From Nemertoderma westbladi (lineage: Eukaryota; Xenacoelomorpha; Nemertodermatida; Nemertodermatidae), in contig JAUCBJ010003332.1 of assembly GCA_032718475.1 (NCBI GenBank), positions 1-61,717 on the forward strand: a stretch of DNA of 61,717 bases, given 5' to 3'. How positions within the stretch are numbered: the stretch's first letter is position 1; each line of letters starts with the position of its first letter. The notes under the pieces were generated by a model. The model was not told the DNA's origin and made no database searches. It was given only the letters and a program-made list of their open reading frames with translations. The position numbers and the translations under genes are program-made. Below, piece after piece: positions 10,201 to 21,700 of this stretch.

Positions 10201-13200
10201 CATACTTTATGAGCAGTCCACTATATCCCTCCTTCTCTCGTCACTTCTTCATGAGCCTAGGTCCCTCCTTCTCTCGTCATACTTTATGAGCAATCCACTT
10301 GGTCCCTCCTTCTATCGTCATACTTTATGAGCAGTCCACTAGGCCCCTCCTTCTCTCGTCATATTTTATGAGCAGTCCACTATGTCCCTCCTTCTCTCGT
10401 CACTACTTTATAAGCAGTCCACTAGGTCCCTCCTTCTCTCGTCATACTTTATGAGCATTCAACTAGGTCCCTCCTTCTCTCGTCACTACTTTTTGAGCAG
10501 TCCACTAGGTCCCCCCTTCTCTCGTCACTACTTTATGAGCAGTCCACTAGGTCCCTCCTTCTATCGTCATACTTTATGAGCAGTCCACTAGGTCCCTCCT
10601 TCTCTAGTCACTACTTTATGAACAGTCAACTAGGTCCCGGCTTCTATCGTCATACTTTATGAGCAGTCCACTAGGTCCCTGCTTCCTTCGTCACTACTTT
10701 ACGAGCAGTCCACTAGGTCCCTCCTTCTATCGTCATACTTTATGAGCAGTCCACTAGGTCCCTCCTTCTCTCGTCAATACTTTATGAGCAGTCCACTAGG
10801 TCCCTCCTTCTATCGTCAATACTTTATGAGCAGTCCACTAGGTCCCTCATTCTCTCGTCATACTTTATGAGCAGTCCACTAGGTCCCTCCTTCTCTCGTC
10901 ACACTTTATGAGCAGTCCACTAGGTCCCTCCTTCTATCGTCATACTTTATTAGCAGTCCACTAGGTCCCGCCTTCTCTTGTCATACTTTATGAGCAGTCA
11001 ACTAGGTCCCTCCTTCTATCGTCATACTTTATGAGCAGTCCACTAGGTCCCTCCTTCTCTCGTCATACTTTATGAGCAGTCCACTAGGTCACTCCTTCTC
11101 TCGTGAAACTTGATGAGCAGTCCCCTAGGTCCCTGCTTCTTTCGTCATAATTTATGAGCAGTCCCCTAGGTCCCTCCTTCTCTCGTCATACTTTATGAGC
11201 AGTCCACTAGGTCCCTGCTTCCCTCGTCATACTTTATGAGCAATCCACTTGGTCCCTCCTTCTATCGTCATACTTTATGAGCAGTCCACTAGGTCCCTCC
11301 TTCTATCGTCATACTTTATGAGCAGTCCACTAGGTCCCTCCTTCTCTTGTCATACTTTATGAGCAGTCAACTAGGTCCCTCCTTCTATCGTCATACTTTA
11401 TGAGCAGTCCACTAGGTCCCTCCTTCTCTCGTCATACTTTATGAGCAGTCCACTAGGTCCCTCCTTCTCTCGTGAAACTTGATGAGCAGTCCCCTAGGTC
11501 CCTGCTTCTTTCGTCATAATTTATGAGCAGTCCCCTAGGTCCCTCCTTCTCTCGTCATACTTTATGAGCAGTCCACTAGGTCCCTGCTTCCCTCGTCATA
11601 CTTTATGAGCAATCCACTTGGTCCCTCCCTCTATCGTCATACTTTATGAGCAGTCCACTAGGTCCCTCCTTCTATCGTCATACTTTATGAGCAGTCCACT
11701 AGGTCCCTCCTTCTATCGTCATACTTTATGAGCTGTCCACTAGGTCCCTCCTTCTATCGTCATACTTTATGAGCAGTCCACTAGGTCCCTCCTTCTCTTG
11801 TCATACTTTATGAGCAGTCAACTAGGTCCCTCCTTCTATCGTCATACTTTATGAGCAGTCCACTAGGTCCCTCCTTCTATCGTCATACTTTATGAGCAGT
11901 CCACTAGGTCCCTCCTTCTCTCGTCATACTTTATGAGCAGTCCACTAGATCCCTCCTTCTCTCGTCATACTTGATGAGCCGTCCACTAGGTCCCGGCTTC
12001 TATCGTCATACTTTACGAGCAGTCCACTAGGTCCCTCCTTCTCTCGTCATACTTTATGAGCATTCAACTAGGTCCCTCCTTCTATCGTCACTACTTCATG
12101 AGCAGTCCACTAGGTCCCTCCTTCTCTCGACATACTTTATGAGCAGTCCCCTAGGTCCCTGCTTCCTTTGTCATACTTTATGAGCAGTTCACTAGGTCCC
12201 TGCTTCCCTCGTCATACTTTATGAGCAGTCCACTAGGTCCCGGCTTCTATCGTCAATACTTCATGAGCAGTCCCCTAGGTCCCTCCTTCCATCGTCACTA
12301 CTTCATGAGCAGTCCACTAGGTCCCTCCTTCTCTCGTCATACTTTATGAGCAGTCCACTAGGTCCCTCCTTCTCTCGACATACTTTATAAGCAGTCCCCT
12401 AGTTCCCTGCTTCTTTCGTCATAATTTATGAGCAGTCCACTAGGTCCCTCCTTCTCTCGTCATACTTTATGAGCAGTCCACTAGGTCCCGGCTTCTATCG
12501 TCATACTTTATGAGCAGTCCACTAGGTCCCGGCTTCTATCGTCATACTTTATGAGCAGTCCACTAGGTCCCTCCTTCTCTCGACATACTTTATAAGCAGT
12601 CCCCTAGTTCCCTGCTTCTTTCGTCATAATTTATGAGCAGTCCACTAGGTCCCTCCTTCTCTCGTCATACTTTATGAGCAGTCCACTAGGTCCCGGCTTC
12701 TATCGTCATACTTTATGAGCAGTCCACTTGGTCCCGGCTTCTATCGTCATACTTTATGAGCAGTCCACTAGGTCCCTCCTTCTATCGTCATACTTTATGA
12801 GCAGTCCACTAGGTCCCTCCTTCTCTCGTCATACTTTATGAGCAGCCCACTAGGTCCCTCCTTCTCTCGTCATACTTTATGAGCAGTCCACTAGGTCCCG
12901 GCTTCTATCGTCATACTTTATGAGCAGTCCACTAGGTCCCTCCTTCTCTCGTCATACTTTATGAGCAGTCCACTAGGTCCATCCTTCTCTCGTCATACTT
13001 TATGAGCAGTCCACTAGGTCCCGGCTTCTATCGTCATACTTTATGAGCAGTCCACTAGGTCCCTCCTTCTATCGTCATACTTTATAAGCAGTCCCCTAGT
13101 TCCCTGCTTCTTTCGTCATAATTTATGAGCAGTCCACTAGGCCCCTCCTTCTATCTCGTCATACTTTATGAGAAATCCACTTGGTCCCTCCTTCTCTCGT

Positions 13201-13525
13201 CATACTTTATGAGCATTCAACTATGTCCCTCCTTCTCTCGTCACTACTTTATGAGCAGTCCACTAGGTCCCTCCTTCTCTCGTCACTACTTTATGAGCAG
13301 TCCACTAGGTCCCTCCTTCTCTCGTCATACTTGATGAGCAGTCCACTAGGTCCCTCCTTCTCTCGTCTTACTTTATGAGCAGTCCACTAGGTCCCTCCTT
13401 CTCTCGTCATACTTGATGAGCAGTCCACTATGTCCCTCCTTCTTTCGTCATACTTTATGAGCAGTCCACTATATCCCTCCTTCTCTCGTCACTTCTTCAT
13501 GAGCCTAGGTCCCTCCTTCTCTCGT
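4027..13525 (+). repeat. Zone of 36-bp truncated monomers
   Basis: Eleven monomers have lost AGTCCA (GAGC joined directly to CTAGG) and gained one base in CACTTCTTC, giving 36 bases between successive TCTCTCG motifs. The G that starts GCCTAGG is at 4041, 4446, 4812, 5053, 5419, 8667, 9282, 9648, 9889, 10255 and 13503. Their spacing repeats with the 4,836- and 3,248-base offsets. I see none of this form to the right of 13.6 kb, so it marks the left part of the array as a separate lineage. Confidence 0.9.
4278..9113 (+). repeat. 4,836-bp higher-order block, copy 1
   Basis: Sequence from GAGCAGTCCACT at 4278 matches the sequence 4,836 bases downstream up to about 9137/13973. Rare markers share exactly this offset: the CTTACTTT variant at about 4310 and 9146, the CTTCACTCG variant (about 4543 and 9379), the CACACTTT variant (about 6066 and 10902), and every 36-bp monomer. 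Translated open frames in the two copies are identical. Inside the block, about 5.1-5.88 kb recurs at about 8.35-9.13 kb at an offset of 3,248 bases, with a few differences, so this block is itself the product of an earlier duplication. Confidence 0.9.
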
Positions 13526-13949
13526 CATACTTTATGAGCAATCCACTTGGTCCCTCCTTCTATCGTCATACTTTATGAGCAGTCCACTAGGCCCCTCCTT
13601 CTCTCGTCATATTTTTTGAGCAGTCCACTATGTCCCTCCTTCTCTCGTCACTACTTTATAAGCAGTCCACTAGGTCCCTCCTTCTCTCGTCATACTTTAT
13701 GAGCATTCAACTAGGTCCCTCCTTCTCTCGTCACTACTTTTTGAGCAGTCCACTAGGTCCCCCCTTCTCTCGTCACTTCTTTATGAGCAGTCCACTAGGT
13801 CCCTCCTTCTATCGTCATACTTTATGAGCAGTCCACTAGGTCCCTCCTTCTCTAGTCACTACTTTATGAACAGTCAACTAGGTCCCGGCTTCTATCGTCA
13901 TACTTTATGAGCAGTCCACTAGGTCCCTGCTTCTTTCGTCACTACTTTA
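9114..13949 (+). repeat. 4,836-bp higher-order block, copy 2
   Basis: This is the tandem second copy of 4278-9113. All diagnostic variants I compared agree, which implies a recent event or active conversion. Its junction with copy 1 falls inside a monomer: the shared GAGCAGTCCACTAGG is followed by the copy-1 start sequence instead of the sequence that normally follows, as expected for unequal exchange in register. Homology to copy 1 runs on to 13973. Confidence 0.9.
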
Positions 13950-13973
13950 CGAGCAGTCCACTAGGTCCCTCCT

Positions 13974-15700
13974 TCTATCGTCATACTTTATGAGCAGTCC
14001 ACTAGGTCCCTCCTTCTCTCGTCAATACTTTATGAGCAGTCCACTAGGTCCCTCCTTCTATCGTCAATACTTTATGAGCAGTCCACTAGGTCCCTCATTC
14101 TCTCGTCATACTTTATGAGCAGTCCACTAGGTCCCTCCTTCTCTCGTCATACTTTATGAGCAGTCCACTAGGTCCCTCCTTCTATCGTCATACTTTATTA
14201 GCAGTCCACTAGGTCCCGCCTTCTCTTGTCATACTTTATGAGCAGTCAACTAGGTCCCTCCTTCTATCGTCATACTTTATGAGCAGTCCACTAGGTCCCT
14301 CCTTCTCTCGTCATACTTTATGAGCAGTCCACTAGGTCACTCCTTCTCTCGTGAAACTTGATGAGCAGTCCCCTAGGTCCCTGCTTCTTTCGTCATAATT
14401 TATGAGCAGTCCCCTAGGTCCCTCCTTCTCTCGTCATACTTTATGAGCAGTCCACTAGGTCCCTGCTTCCCTCGTCATACTTTATGAGCAATCCACTTGG
14501 TCCCTCCTTCTATCGTCATACTTTATGAGCAGTCCACTAGGTCCCTCCTTCTATCGTCATACTTTATGAGCAGTCCACTAGGTCCCTCCTTCTCTTGTCA
14601 TACTTTATGAGCAGTCAACTAGGTCCCTCCTTCTATCGTCATACTTTATGAGCAGTCCACTAGGTCCCTCCTTCTCTCGTCATACTTTATGAGCAGTCCA
14701 CTAGGTCCCTCCTTCTCTCGTGAAACTTGATGAGCAGTCCCCTAGGTCCCTGCATCTTTCGTCATAATTTATGAGCAGTCCACTAGATCCCTCCTTCTCT
14801 CGTCATACTTGATGAGCAGTCCACTAGGTCCCTCCTTCTCTCGTCATACTTTATGAGCATTCAACTAGGTCCCTCCTTCTATCGTCACTACTTCATGAGC
14901 AGTCCACTAGGTCCCTCCTTCTCTCGACATACTTTATGAGCAGTCCCCTAGGTCCCTGCTTCCTTTGTCATACTTTATGAGCAGTTCACTAGGTCCCTGC
15001 TTCCCTCGTCATACTTTATGAGCAGTCCACTAGGTCCCGGCTTCTATCGTCAATACTTCATGAGCAGTCCCCTAGGTCCCTCCTTCCATCGTCACTACTT
15101 CATGAGCAGTCCACTAGGTCCCTCCTTTTCTCGTCATACTTTATGAGCAGTCCACTAGGTCCCTCCTTCTCTCGACATACTTTATAAGCAGTCCCCTAGT
15201 TCCCTGCTTCTTTCGTCATAATTTATGAGCAGTCCACTAGGTCCCTCCTTCTCTCGTCATACTTTATGAGCAGTCCACTAGGTCCCTCCTTCTCTCGTCA
15301 TACTTTATGAGCAGTCCACTAGGTCCCGGCTTCTATCGTCATACTTTATGAGCAGTCCACTAGGTCCCGGCTTCTATCGTCATACATTATGAGCAGTCCA
15401 CTTGGTCCCTCCTTCTATCGTCATACTTTATGAGCAGTCCACTAGGTCCCTCCTTCTCTCGTCATTCTTTATGAGCAGTCCACTAGGTCCCTCCTTCTCT
15501 CGTCATACTTTATGAGCAGTCCACTAGGTCCCGGCTTCTATCGTCATACTTTATGAGCAGTCCACTAGGTCCCTCCTTCTATCGTCATACTTTATGAGCA
15601 GTCCCCTAGGTCCCTGCTTCTTTCGTCATAATTTATGAGCAGTCCACTAGGTCCCTGCTTCTTTCGTCATAATTTATGAGCAGTCCACTAGGTCCCTCCT
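13974..15700 (+). repeat. Partial third copy of the left block, with deletions
   Basis: From 13974 to about 14775 the sequence follows 5890-6691 at an offset of 8,084 (4,836 plus 3,248), including the CGTGAAACTTGATG variant. At about 14785 it jumps to the equivalent of 7111 (ACTAGATCCC), a loss of 410 bases, exactly ten 41-bp monomers; another single monomer is missing before 15051, where the offset becomes 7,633. It then follows about 7.4-8.3 kb with growing substitution differences. Confidence 0.8.
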
Positions 15701-18700
15701 TCTATCTCGTCATACTTTATGAGCAGTCCACTAGGTCCCTCCTTCTATCGTCATACTTTGTGAGCAGTCCACTAGGTCCCTCCTTCTCTCGTCATACTTT
15801 ATGAGCAGTCCACTAGGTCCCTCCTTCTGTCGTCATACTTTATGAGCAGTCCACTAGGTCCCTCCTTCTCTCGTCATACTTTATGAGCAGTCCCCTAGGT
15901 CCCTGCTTCTTTCGTCATAATTTATGAGCAGTCCCCCTAGGTCCCTCCTTCTCTCGTCATACTTTATGAGCAGTCCCCTAGGTCCCTGCTTCTTTCGTCA
16001 TAATTTATGAGCAGTCCCCTACGTCCCTCCTTCTCTCTTCATACTTTATGAGCAGTCCACTAGGTCCCTCCTTCTCTCGTCATACTTTATGAGCAGTCCA
16101 CTAGGTCCCTCCTTCTATCGTCATACTTTATGAGCAGTCCCCTAGGTCCCTGCTTCTTTCGTCATAATTTATGAGCAGTCCACTAGGTCCCTGCTTCTTT
16201 CGTCATACTTTATGAGCAGTCCACTAGGTCCCTCCTTCTATCGTCATACTTTATGAGCTGTCCACAAGGTCCCTCCTTCTATCGTCATACTTTATGAGCA
16301 GTCCACTAGTAGGTCCCTCCTTCTCTTGTCATACTTTATGAGCAGTCAACTAGGTCCCTCCTTCTATCGTCATACTTTATGAGCAGTCCACTAGGTCCCT
16401 CCTTCTATCGTCATACTTTATGAGCAGTCCACTAGGTCCCTCCTTCTCTCGTCATACTTTATGAGCAGTCCACTAGATCCCTCCTTCTCTCGTCATACTT
16501 GATGAGCCGTCCACTAGGTCCCGGCTTCTATCGTCATACTTTACGAGCAGTCCACTAGGTCCCTCCTTCTCTCGTCATACTTTATGAGCATTCAACTAGG
16601 TCCCTCCTTCTATCGTCACTACTTCATGAGCAGTCCACTAGGTCCCTCCTTCTCTCGTCATACTTTATGAGCAGTCCCCTAGGTCCCTGCTTCTTTCGTC
16701 ATAATTTATGAGCAGTCCCCTACGTCCCTCCTTCTCTCTTCATACTTTATGAGCAGTCCACTAGGTTCCTCCTTCTCTCGTCATACTTTATGAGCAGTCC
16801 ACTAGGTCCCTCCTTCTATCGTCATACTTTATAAGCAGTCCCCTAGTTCCCTGCTTCTTTCGTCATAATTTATGAGCAGTCCACCAGGTCCCTCCTTCTA
16901 TCTCGTCATACTTTATGAGCAGTCCACTAGGTCCCGGCTTCTATCGTCATACTTTATGAGCAGTCCACTAGGTCCCTCCTTCTATCGTCATACTTTATGA
17001 GCAGTCCACTAGGTCCCTCCTTCTCTCGTCATACTTTATGAGCAGTCCACTAGGTCCCTCCTTCTCTCGTCATACTTTATGAGCAGTCCACTAGGTCCCG
17101 GCTTCTATCGTCATACTTTATGAGCAGTCCACTAGGTCCCTCCTTCTCTCGTCATACTTTATGAGCAGTCCACTAGGTCCCTCCTTCTCTCGTCATTCTT
17201 TATGAGCAGTCCACTAGGTCCCTCCTTCTCTCTTCATACTTTATGAGCAGTCCACTAGGTCCCTCCTTCTATCGTCATACTTTATGAGCAGTCCCCTAGG
17301 TCCCTGCTTCTTTCGTCATAATTTATGAGCAGTCCCCTACGTCCCTCCTTCTCTCTTCATACTTTATGAGCAGTCCACTAGGTCCCTCCTTCTATCGTCA
17401 TACTTTATGAGCAGTCCCCTAGGTCCCTGCTTCTTTCGTCATAATTTATGAGCAGTCCACTAGGTCCCTGCTTCTTTCGTCATACTTTATGAGCAGTCCA
17501 CTAGGTCCCTCCTTCTATCGTTATACTTTATGAGCAGTCCACTAGGTCCCTCCTTCTATCGTCACTACTTCATGAGCAGTCCACTAGGTCCCTCCTTCTC
17601 TCGTCATACTTTATGAGCAGTCCCCCTAGGTCCCTGCTTCCCTCGACATACTTTATGAGCAGTCCACTAGGTCCCTCCTTCTATTGTCATACTTTATGAG
17701 CAGTCCACTAGGTCCCGGCTTCTATCGTCATACTTTACGAGCATTCAACTAGGTCCCTCCTTCTATCGTCATACTTTATGAGCAGTCCCCTAGGTCCCTG
17801 CTTCTTTCGTCATAATTTATGAGCAGTCCCCTAGGTCCCTCCTTCTCTCGTCATACTTTATAAGCAATCTACTAGGTCCCTCCTTCTATCGTCATATTTT
17901 ACGAGTATTCAACTAGGTCCCTCCTTCTATCGTCATACTTTATGAGCAGTCCCCTAGGTCCCTGCTTCTTTCGTCATAATTTATGAGCAGTCCCCTAAGT
18001 CCCTCCTTCTATCGTCATACTTTATGAGCAGTCAACTAGGTCCCTCCTTCTATCGTCATACTTTATGAGCAGTCCACTAGGTCCCTCCTTCTATCGTCAT
18101 ACTTTATGAGCAGTCCACTAGGTCCCTGCTTCCCTCGTCATACTTTATGAGCAGTCAACTAGGTCCCTCCTTCTATCGTCATACTTTATGAGCAGTCCAC
18201 TAGGTCCCTGCTTCCCTCGTCATACTTTATGAGCAGTCAACTAGGTCCCGGCTTCTATCGTCATAATTTACGAGCATTCAACTAGGTCCCTCCTTCTCTC
18301 GTCATACTTTATGAGCATTCAACTAGGTCCTTCCTTCTCTTGTCATACTTTGTGAGCAGTCCACTAGGTCCCTCCTTCTATCGTCATACTTTATGAGCAG
18401 TCCACTAGGTTCCTGCTTCCCTCGTCATACTTTATGAGCAGTCCACTAGGTTCCTGCTTCCCTCGTCATACTTTACGAGCATTCAACTAGGTCCCTCCTT
18501 CTCTCGTCATACTTTATGAGCATTCAACTAGGTCCCTCCTTCTATCGTCATACTTTGTGAGCAGTCCACTAGGTCCCTCCTTCTATCGTCATACTTTATG
18601 AGCAGTCCACTAGGTTCCTGCTTCCCTCGTCATACTTTATGAGCAGTCAACAAGGTCCCGGCTTCTATCGTCATACTTTACGAGCATTCAACTAGGTCCC

Positions 18701-21700
18701 TCCTTCTATCGTCATACTTCATGAGCAGTCCACTAGGTCCCGGCTTCTATCGTCATACTTTACGAGCATTCAACTAGGTCCCTCTTTCTCTCGTAACTAC
18801 TTTATGAGCAGTCCCCTAGGTCCCTGCTTCCCTCGTCATACTTTATGAGCAGTCAACTAGGTCCCTCCTTCTATCGTCATACTTTATGAGCAGTGCACTA
18901 GGTCCCTCCTTCTATCGTCATACTTTATGAGCAGTCCCCTAGGTCCCTGCTTCTTTCGTCATAATTTATGAGCAGTCCCCTAAGTCCCTCCTTCTATCGT
19001 CATACTTTATGAGCAGTCCACTAGGTCCCTGCTTCCCTCGTCATACTTTATGAGCAGTCAACTAGGTCCCGGCTTCTATCGTCATACTTTACGAGCATTC
19101 AACTAGGTCCCTCCTTCTATCGTCATACTTTATGAGCAGTCCACTAGGTTCCTGCTTCCCTCGTCATACTTTATGAGCAGTCAACTAGGTCCCGGCTTCT
19201 ATCGTCATACTTTACGAGCATTCAACTAGGTCCCTCCTTCTATTGTCATACTTCATGAGCAGTCCACTAGGTCCCTCCTTCTCTCGTCATACTTTATAAG
19301 CAATCCACTAGGTCCCGGCTTCTATCGTCATACTTTACGAGCATTCAACTAGGTCCCTCTTTCTCTCGTAACTACTTTATGAGCAGTCCACTAGGTCCCA
19401 CCTTCTATCATCATACTTTATGAGCAGTCAACTAGGTCCTTCCTTCTTTCGTCACTACTTCATGAGCAGTCCACTAGGTCCCTCCTTCTCTCGTCATAAT
19501 TTATGAGCAGTCCACTAGGTCCCTCCTTCTATCGTCATACTTTATGAGCAGTCCACTAGGTCCCTCCTTCTATCGTCATACTTTATGAGCAGTCCCCTAG
19601 GTCCCTGCTTCTCTCGTCATACTTTATGAGCAGTCCCCTAGGTCCCTCCTTCTATCGTCATACTTTGTGAGCAGTCCACTAGGTCCCTCCTTCTATCGTC
19701 ATACTTTATGAGCAGTCCACTAGGTCCCTCCTTCTATCGTCATACTTTATGAGCAGTCCACTAGGTCCCTCATTCTCTCGTCATACTTTATGAGCAGTCC
19801 ACTAGGTCCCTCCTTCTCTCATCATACTTTATGAGCAGTCCCCTAGGTCCCTGCTTCTTTCGTCATAATTTATGAGCAGTCCCGTAGGTCCCTCCTTCTC
19901 TCGTCATACTTCATGAGCAGTCCACTAGGTCCCTCCTTCTCTCGTCATACTTTATGAGCAGTCCCCTAGGTCTCTCCTTCTCTCGTCATACTTTATGAGC
20001 AGTCCACTAGGTCCCTCCTTCTATCGTCATACTTTATGAGCAGTCCCCTAGGTCCCTGCTTCTTTCGTCATAATTTATGAGCAGGCCCCCTAGGTCCCTC
20101 CTTCTCTCGTCATACTTGATGAGCAGTCCCCTAGGTCCCTCCTTCTCTCGTCATACTTTATGAGCAGTCCCCTAGGTCCCTGCTTGTTTCGTCATAATTT
20201 ATGAGCAGTCCACTAGGTCCCTCCTTCTATCGTCATACTTTATGAGCAGTCCACCAGGTCCCTCCTTCTATCGTCATTCTTTTTGAGCAGTCCACTAGGT
20301 CCCTCCTTCTGTCGTCATACTTTATGAGCAGTCCACTAGGTCCCTCCTTCTCTCGTCATACTTTATGAGCAGTCCCCTAGGTCCCTGCTTCTTTCGTCAT
20401 AATTTATGAGCAGTCCCCCTAGGTCCCTCCTTCTCTCGTCATACTTTATGAGCAGTCCCCTACGTCCCTCCTTCTCTCTTCATACTTTATGAGCAGTCCA
20501 CTAGGTCCCTCCTTCTCTCGTCATACTTTATGAGCAGTCCCCTAGGTCCCTGCTTCTTTCGTCATAATTTATGAGCAGTCCCCCTAGGTCCCTGCTTCTT
20601 TCGTCATAATTTATGAGCAGTCCCCCTAGGTCCCTGCTTCCCTCGTCATACTTTATAAGCAATCTACTAGGTCCCTCCTTCTATCGTTATACTTTATGAG
20701 CAGTCCACTAGGTCCCTCCTTCTATCGTCATACTTTACGAGCATTCAACTAGGTCCCTCCTTCTATCGTCATACTTTATGAGCAGTCCACTAGGTCCCTG
20801 CTTCCCTCGTCATACTTTATGAGCAGTCAACTAGGTCCCGGCTTCTATCGTCATACTTTACGAGCATTCAACTAGGTCCCTCCTTCTATCGTCATACTTT
20901 ATGAGCAGTCCACTAGGTCCCTGCTTCCCTCGCCATACTTTATAAGCAGTTCACTATGTCCCTCCTTCTATCGTCAAGCAGTCAACTAGGTCCCGGCTTC
21001 TATCGTCATACTTTACGAGCATTCAACTAGGTCCCTCTTTCTCTCGTAACTACTTTATGAGCAGTCCCCTAGGTCCCTGCTTCCCTCGTCATACTTTATA
21101 AGCAATCTACTAAGTCCCGGCTTCTATCGTGATATTTTATGAGCAGTCCACTAGGTCCCTCCTTCTATCGTCATGCTTTATGAGCAGTCCACTAGGTCCC
21201 TCCTTCTATCGTCATACTTCATGAGCAGTCCACTAGGTCCCGTCTTCTATCGTCATACTTTATAAGCAGTCCACTATGTCCCTCCTTCTATCGTCATACT
21301 TCATGAGCAGTCCACTAGGTCCCTCCTTCTATCATCATACTTTATGAGCATTTAACTAGGTCCCTCCTTCTTTCGTCACAACTTCATGAGCAGTCCACTA
21401 GGTCCCTCCTTCTCTCGTCATACTTTATGAGCAGTCCCCTAGGTCCCTGCTTCTTTCGTCATAATTTATGAGCAGTCCCCCTAGGTCCCTCCTTCTATCG
21501 TCATACTTTATGAGCAGTCCCCTAGGTCCCTGCTTCTCTCGTCATACTTTATGAGCAGTCCCCCTAGGTCCCTGCTTCTTTCGTCATACTTTATGAGCAG
21601 TCCCCTAGGTCCTTGCTTCTTTCGTCATAATTTATGAGCAGTCCCCCTAGGTCCCTCCTTCTATCGTCATACTTTATGAGCAGTCCCCCTAGGTCCCTCC

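Noticed and set aside
5097-13827. Protein-coding genes of 65-69 codons (MVPPSLVILYEHS..., MSLLLSSLLYKQS...)
   Set aside because: They are translations of satellite monomers, created by 42-bp units that keep frame, and are duplicated along with the array.
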